The position numbers and the translations under genes were made by a program. Below are positions 59,555-64,000 of a stretch of 64,000 nucleotides of DNA, piece by piece. This DNA comes from Protula sp. h YS-2021. Its lineage: Eukaryota > Annelida > Polychaeta > Sabellida > Serpulidae. Where the stretch lies: positions 1,990,765-2,054,764 of the forward strand of contig OX457031.1 of NCBI GenBank assembly GCA_949752745.1. Direction: 5' to 3'. The notes beneath the pieces were generated by a model, which did not search any database, was not told the DNA's origin, and was given only the letters and a program-made list of their open reading frames with translations. Each line of letters opens with the position of its first letter. The first letter of the stretch is position 1.

Positions 59555-61951
59555 GTCTCTTAAACATTCCTTATGGCCAAGCTGTTCCTAAAAATAGCAT
59601 GCTACCTATCCTTCTTTACATGACAAATACACCACAGGAATGTCCCGAAGCTGACACCACAGCAGACGAATATACCGGAAGTGAACGTATTCTTCGACGG
59701 CCCTTTGCCCCATTCACTAATACCCCAAGGAAGTTTCAAAACCGAAAGCTGAGGTCATACCGGAAACGAGGAGGGAGTGAGTAGGGGGTGTTTGGGGTGG
59801 GGGAAGGGGGAGGGGGAGACATATGATTTCGTTGTTCTGTAGATTATCTTGTATTTTTATTCGGCTTTCTTTGTGGAATAATTCTTTCGATTCTGCTGCA
59901 TAAAATATTACTTCATTATTACGAAAAAAAAAATCCTTGTTATTTTGTTTTTCTTCACAATGCCGCAACCATATTGTAAAAACTTTGAGCCACTAAAAAA
60001 CTTGAGCTATTGAAAAATTGAGCTATTAAAAGCTTGAGCTATTAAAAAACTTGAGTTATTAAAATTTTGAGCTTTTAAAACGTCTTGAGCTTTAAGAAAT
60101 TGCGCTATCAAAAGCTTGGGCTATTAAAAAAACTTGAGCTATTAAAAACTTGGGTATTTAAAAAACTTGAGCTTTAAAAACTTTAAAACTTTACAAAAGC
60201 GAGTTGTTTTTACATCTGAGCAGAAATACAATTTTATTTTCTCAATTTTTAGTAGACTTTGTCAATTTGAGGAAATAGTCACATGAAATATTTCCCTTAT
60301 TTGTAAATAACAAGTGGTCTTTTAAAAGAATTCGATCTATTGATCTATTAGCGACGATCGCTTTTTTTTTTTCTTGAAAATTTGGCGGGATATGTATTCT
60401 TACAACCAGGAAGTGATGAATCTGTTGTTAAAGTTTAGGCGACCTCAAAGCCCATTTCAAAGACACAAATTGTCACGATAAGAGGTATATCCTCCATGAC
60501 TCAGAGTTTCTATGTGAACCTGCTGACAGATCATTCTTATTCTGTTCCTGCTTGTTGTATGTTGTAGCCAATTATTTTCACAGAAATATGAAACATCTTG
60601 ACATTTTGCATAAAATGATGTAAAATAATCTTATCTATAGCGTACATCAAGAGTATTTCGAGCCTATACCGTCGGAATCTCTCCCAGAGTTACGGAGTCA
60701 TTTTACACACCACATTTACAAAAAGTTACAGAATAAACAAATAAGAAAAGCCACTTTAAAAGAAAACATTGATTCTAGCTGACTCCTTTCTTTATGGTTG
60801 TTTCTTTCATCTAGCTTTCTGCGACGCAGTTAAAATAAACAGCCCGTGTTCTTGTGACCTAATAGCAATCAGTTAATTTCAGAATTTATGACGTCGAGGT
60901 GGGCAAAAATCACGAAATGCCTGTGTAAATTTAGCGAACTTTTTCCCCACAGCCAATATGTTTTTGTTTTTCTTTCTTTATTTTTATTTTGCTTTTTATA
61001 TCCTACCATAAACTATTAAAACGATAATATTCAGTTCAAAGAAACTTTCGAAAGATATTAGACGCTATTGTTGAAAATGCTAAAAAACAAAGGTTAAAGA
61101 AAAGATGCGGTGGAATTATAAACCCTTCTATGAATCACTAAAATCGTTCAAAACACCCGCGGGGCGGGAGGGTGGGGGTAGGGGGGGGGCACTCAAGTAC
61201 CAGCTGGTTACCACGCGTGTCCATAACTTGTTAAAATGCCCCCTCCCCCCCCCCCAAAAAAAAACAAAAAAAACACGGAGTGTTCATTTTGAAATACTAC
61301 CCAGTATTTTATCCAAAAGTTCCGAGAGAACCCCCCCCCCCCTTCCTTCCCCCCTCCCCCCCCCCCTTTTATGTAGGTAGCTCAGAGTACTGAATGAAAA
61401 TTACAACCCCCCACCCCCCAACCCCCACCCCCCTCCCCCTCCTCCCTCCATCTTGAATCACAGAATTGGCACTCCGCGCGGACCGCGTCTGAACCCAATA
61501 TTACCCCCTCCCTTTTCTTTCTTTTTTTTTTTTTGGACCTGCAGGGTAACACATAAGATATTAATTCAATGCCCTCTTCCTCCCCCCATCCCACCCCAGG
61601 TATAATAACAGTGTTAACGTGTTGAATGACTTGCTTCCGTTTCCCACTTGTTTCTAATGAGAAAATATTTTCTCTTTGTTTTTGCTTTTATGTCATGGCG
61701 TCGTAGAAAATGTTTCTTTATTTATTATTTCTTTGCCATAATTATTCCCCCCCCCCTTGCCTCTCCCCATGAAATGCTCTGATAAGAAAAGAAAGGAAAA
61801 AATAGAGACAGAGACAGACAGAGAGAGAGAGACAGAAAGAAGAAACTTTAGGGCAAATTGTTACAAACAAAGTCTATACAGATTAACTGCATAGAAATAA
61901 AACTGGTGGTCGGGTTACGCGCGGGGGGGGGGGGGGGTGGAGGGTAGTTCT

Positions 61952-62050
<99 letters not shown>

Positions 62051-63272
62051 TGTGTGTGTCTGTGTGTGTGTGCTTGTGTGTTTGTATGTATCTTCAATAA
62101 AATGCACCTTGGAAAGAAGTGGGTCCTATTTGAGAGATGATCCTATTTGCGGAATCGGTGTTAGTATATCCCAAGGGATGGTCCTATTCCAAGGGTTTGT
62201 CCTATCTCGGGTGCTAGTCCTATCCTGGGATTGGGAGGGGGGAGTGGTCCTGTCCCCGGGCTTGGTCCTATCCCAAGGAGTTGCTCCTATTGCAAGGGGG
62301 GGGGGGGGGGGTTGGTCCCATCCGTGTTTTTGGTCCTTGTTCCGGGATGTTGGTGCTATCCCTGAGTTTGGTCCTGTCCCTAGGGTTGGTCCTACCCCGG
62401 GGGTTGGTCATGTCCCGGGTGTTGGTCCTATCCCTAGGTTTTGTCCTATCCCGGGGGTTTGATCCTGTCCCGGGGGTTTGATCCTATTCCGTGGGTTTAT
62501 TCCTATCTCAGGAGTTTGGTCCTATCCCTAGATTTGGTCCCATACCGGAAGTTTGCCCTATCCCGAGGATTTGGTCCTATCCCGAGGGTTTGATCCTATC
62601 CCGTGGGTTTGGTCCTATCTAGGGAGTGGGTCCTATCCCAGAGTTTGGTCCTATTCCAGGGGTTGCAGTTTTACATGTTATCTTCGCAGACACTGTTTGT
62701 GTTTTATTTCCATTTTATACCGGAAAAAGCTGCTTACTTTTTTTTGTTTCTTATTTTTATTTTTTGGAAGTTTGGTTACTTTTTACGAGTACCTTTAGTT
62801 ATGTTTAAGTTTGGTACATGTTTTATAAGTTTCACAGGTAATAAACGACCAAGGGGTGAAACAAAAACGGGTGGAATCAAAAAGGGGTCAGCCGAAAAGG
62901 GGTGGGCTCATAAAGGGTTGGGGGATTCAAAAGGGGTGGACTCAAAAAAGGGGTGGGCTCAAAAAGGGTTGGGGAATTCTAAAGGGGTGGACTAATAAAG
63001 GGGTGAACCGAACATCGGTGGACTAAAAAAGGGTTGGGGGGTTCAAAAGGGGTGGACTCAAAAGGGCAATGGGGGGAAGGGGCAAGGGGCAAGGGGAAGG
63101 GGTGGGGAAGGGGGTAATTCTACGCAAACCAGATAACACTCTTTTAAGTAAAAAGCAGAAACTTCGTGCAATAAAATCAAAATGTAAAGGACAATGTATG
63201 AAACTATGCAGATTCTGTGGTCAGAAGTTCAGCGTAGATATGAACGAATATGAGCGAATTATGATCCTGTAA
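59555..63272 (+). CDS. Probable 3' part of a gene for a basic, cysteine-rich protein, two exons
   Basis: Exon 59555-59776 follows a strong acceptor (GATTTTTTTTATTCAG) and ends at a GTGAGT donor. It encodes 73 codons including TNTPQECPEADTTADEY and a dibasic-rich end, RKLRSYRKRGG. Exon 63133-63272 follows ACGCAAACCAG and joins in the matching phase (one base plus two). It adds 45 codons, including KCKGQCMKLCRFCGQKF (Cys spacing C-x3-C-x3-C-x2-C), and a TAA stop. Several minisatellites fill the 3.36-kb intron. The dibasic sites and compact Cys motif would suit a secreted precursor, but no 5' exon with a signal peptide was established. I do not recognise the family. A hydrophobic N-terminal frame beginning at the ATG near 59070 (TVFGITITVLFL) is a possible leader but lacks a donor. 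Confidence 0.42.
59995..60190. repeat. 17-18-bp repeat
   Basis: AAACTTGAGCTATTAAA-type units, about ten degenerate copies, in the intron of the proposed cysteine-rich gene. Confidence 0.85.
60191..61955. other. Non-coding with G/C homopolymer tracts
   Basis: C- and G-runs lie at 61155-61190, 61240-61256, 61330-61368, 61409-61445 and 61919-61936. The dispersed repeat shared with 31.1-31.5 kb occurs near 61200-61500. No exon seen. Confidence 0.45.
61957..62095. repeat. Compound (TA)n-(TG)n microsatellite
   Basis: About 55 bp of TA followed by about 70 bp of TG with TC/TT interruptions. All open frames through it are repeat translations. Confidence 0.97.
62140..62665. repeat. About 20-bp minisatellite
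   Basis: GGTCCTATCCCGGGGGTTT-type units, about twenty-five copies with length variation. Confidence 0.92.
62845..63118. repeat. Purine-rich AAAAGGGGTGG repeat
   Basis: Degenerate units such as GGGTTGGGGGATTCAAAAGG, ending in G-runs about 15 bp before the acceptor of the proposed exon at 63133. The open frame running through it into that exon is fortuitous. Confidence 0.85.
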
Positions 63273-63289
63273 AAATTGCTCAGCCCCCT

Positions 63290-63525
63290 CCCTCCCAATC
63301 TGCAAAAATAGCAATCTGCAAAAATAGCGATTACGTCCAGACTTAATCTGCAAAAATAGCAATCTGCAAAAAATAGCGATTGCGTTCAGACTTAATCTGC
63401 AAAAATAGCAATCTGCAAAAAAATAGCGATTACGTCCAGACTTAATCTGCAAAAATAGCAATCTGCAAAAATAGCGATTACGTCCAGACTTAATCTGCAA
63501 AAATAGCAATCTGCAAAAAAATGTT
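63290..63525. repeat. About 48-bp minisatellite with 17-bp sub-repeat
   Basis: AATCTGCAAAAATAGCAATC, then GATTACGTCCAGACTT, four copies. The minus-strand frame is a repeat translation. Confidence 0.93.
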
Positions 63526-64000
63526 TAATGTTTAAAGCCCAGTGCTTGATTACTGGCTTTATATTGGGCTGGGGGGGGGGGGGGGGCTCTTGTGTCTCAC
63601 CCCCTCCCCCCTCCTCTTTCCCTCTTTAAAATACGGTCATTAAAATAATCGTAAATATAAAGCACCTAAAAAATGTCATTTAATCTTCATTGTAAACAAT
63701 AAGATAAAAAATAACTTTATAGCTATTTTAAATTACAAGGAGGAATCTTAAAAACTGTACGCGAGGTAAAAGAAGCAACCTTTTGAAGTCATGTGTTTTT
63801 CGTGACAGCTCAAAAAAACTATATATTTAATATTTTGGTGTCTTTTTTAGCAATAAAACATTGCACCGTTATGCTGGAGTTCTCTCATTGCAATAAACTA
63901 CATTTCTTATAATAACGTATTTTAATTTAATAGTCGTGTACATGAATCATTCGTGTACGGACAAAAAGGACAATAAAAACTAGTTCTTTTTTTATTCTTT
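63526..64000. other. No gene seen
   Basis: A G homopolymer near 63571-63586, then AT-rich sequence to the window end. Confidence 0.4.

Overview
This is a window of animal (metazoan) nuclear DNA. The genes are split by GT-AG introns, the DNA is AT-rich, and it carries tRNA-derived SINEs, a BEL/Pao LTR-retrotransposon remnant, a satellite array and more than twenty micro- and minisatellites. There are no operons and no bacterial-style genes. The repeat style and gene families fit a marine invertebrate, perhaps a mollusc or another lophotrochozoan. That placement is an inference from general character, not from a diagnostic sequence.

Layout. 1-3.8 kb: a 372-bp satellite with a four-monomer higher-order repeat. 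3.9-8.6 kb: a small tandem duplication, microsatellites and SINEs. 8.7-15.9 kb (minus): a multi-exon family GT49 glycosyltransferase (B4GAT1/LARGE type), with six exons located whose phases fit wherever adjacent exons were found. 15.6-23.25 kb: a 3.6-4.0 kb tandem duplication whose left copy holds the gene's first exon; the right copy carries a second intact version of that exon. 23.3-29 kb: minisatellites and two weak candidate exons on the minus strand. 29.07-35.6 kb (plus): a complete four-coding-exon gene for a 228-residue secreted protein with a trypsin-inhibitor-like (TIL) cysteine domain and an unrecognised C-terminal domain, followed by a 3'-UTR intron and a poly(A) signal. 35.0-36.4 kb: an ATT microsatellite, a 19-bp minisatellite and strong palindromes. 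37.3-40.0 kb (minus): a NAT16/histidine N-acetyltransferase-like gene with three exons found and the expected acetyl-CoA-loop exon not found. 40.15-41.93 kb: a scrambled BEL/Pao remnant with gag split head-to-head. 44.66-45.37 kb (plus): an intronless four-transmembrane protein. 49.7-52.3 kb: a 29-bp minisatellite with higher-order structure. 52.4-54.05 kb: a foldback-like element with terminal inverted repeats. 56.6-57.6 kb: a tandem array built from SINE heads. 58.5-63.5 kb: several minisatellites around a probable two-exon 3' end of a gene for a basic, cysteine-rich protein.

The genes show no operon-like cooperation. Two (the GT49 enzyme and the TIL protein) enter the secretory pathway, the four-TM protein is a predicted membrane protein, and the N-acetyltransferase is probably cytosolic. 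Most of the sequence is non-coding repeat, and many long open frames are translations of tandem repeats. I rebuilt the split genes by hand from splice sites, phase and family resemblance; no alignment or search was run. Exons I could not find may be too diverged to see by eye rather than absent.
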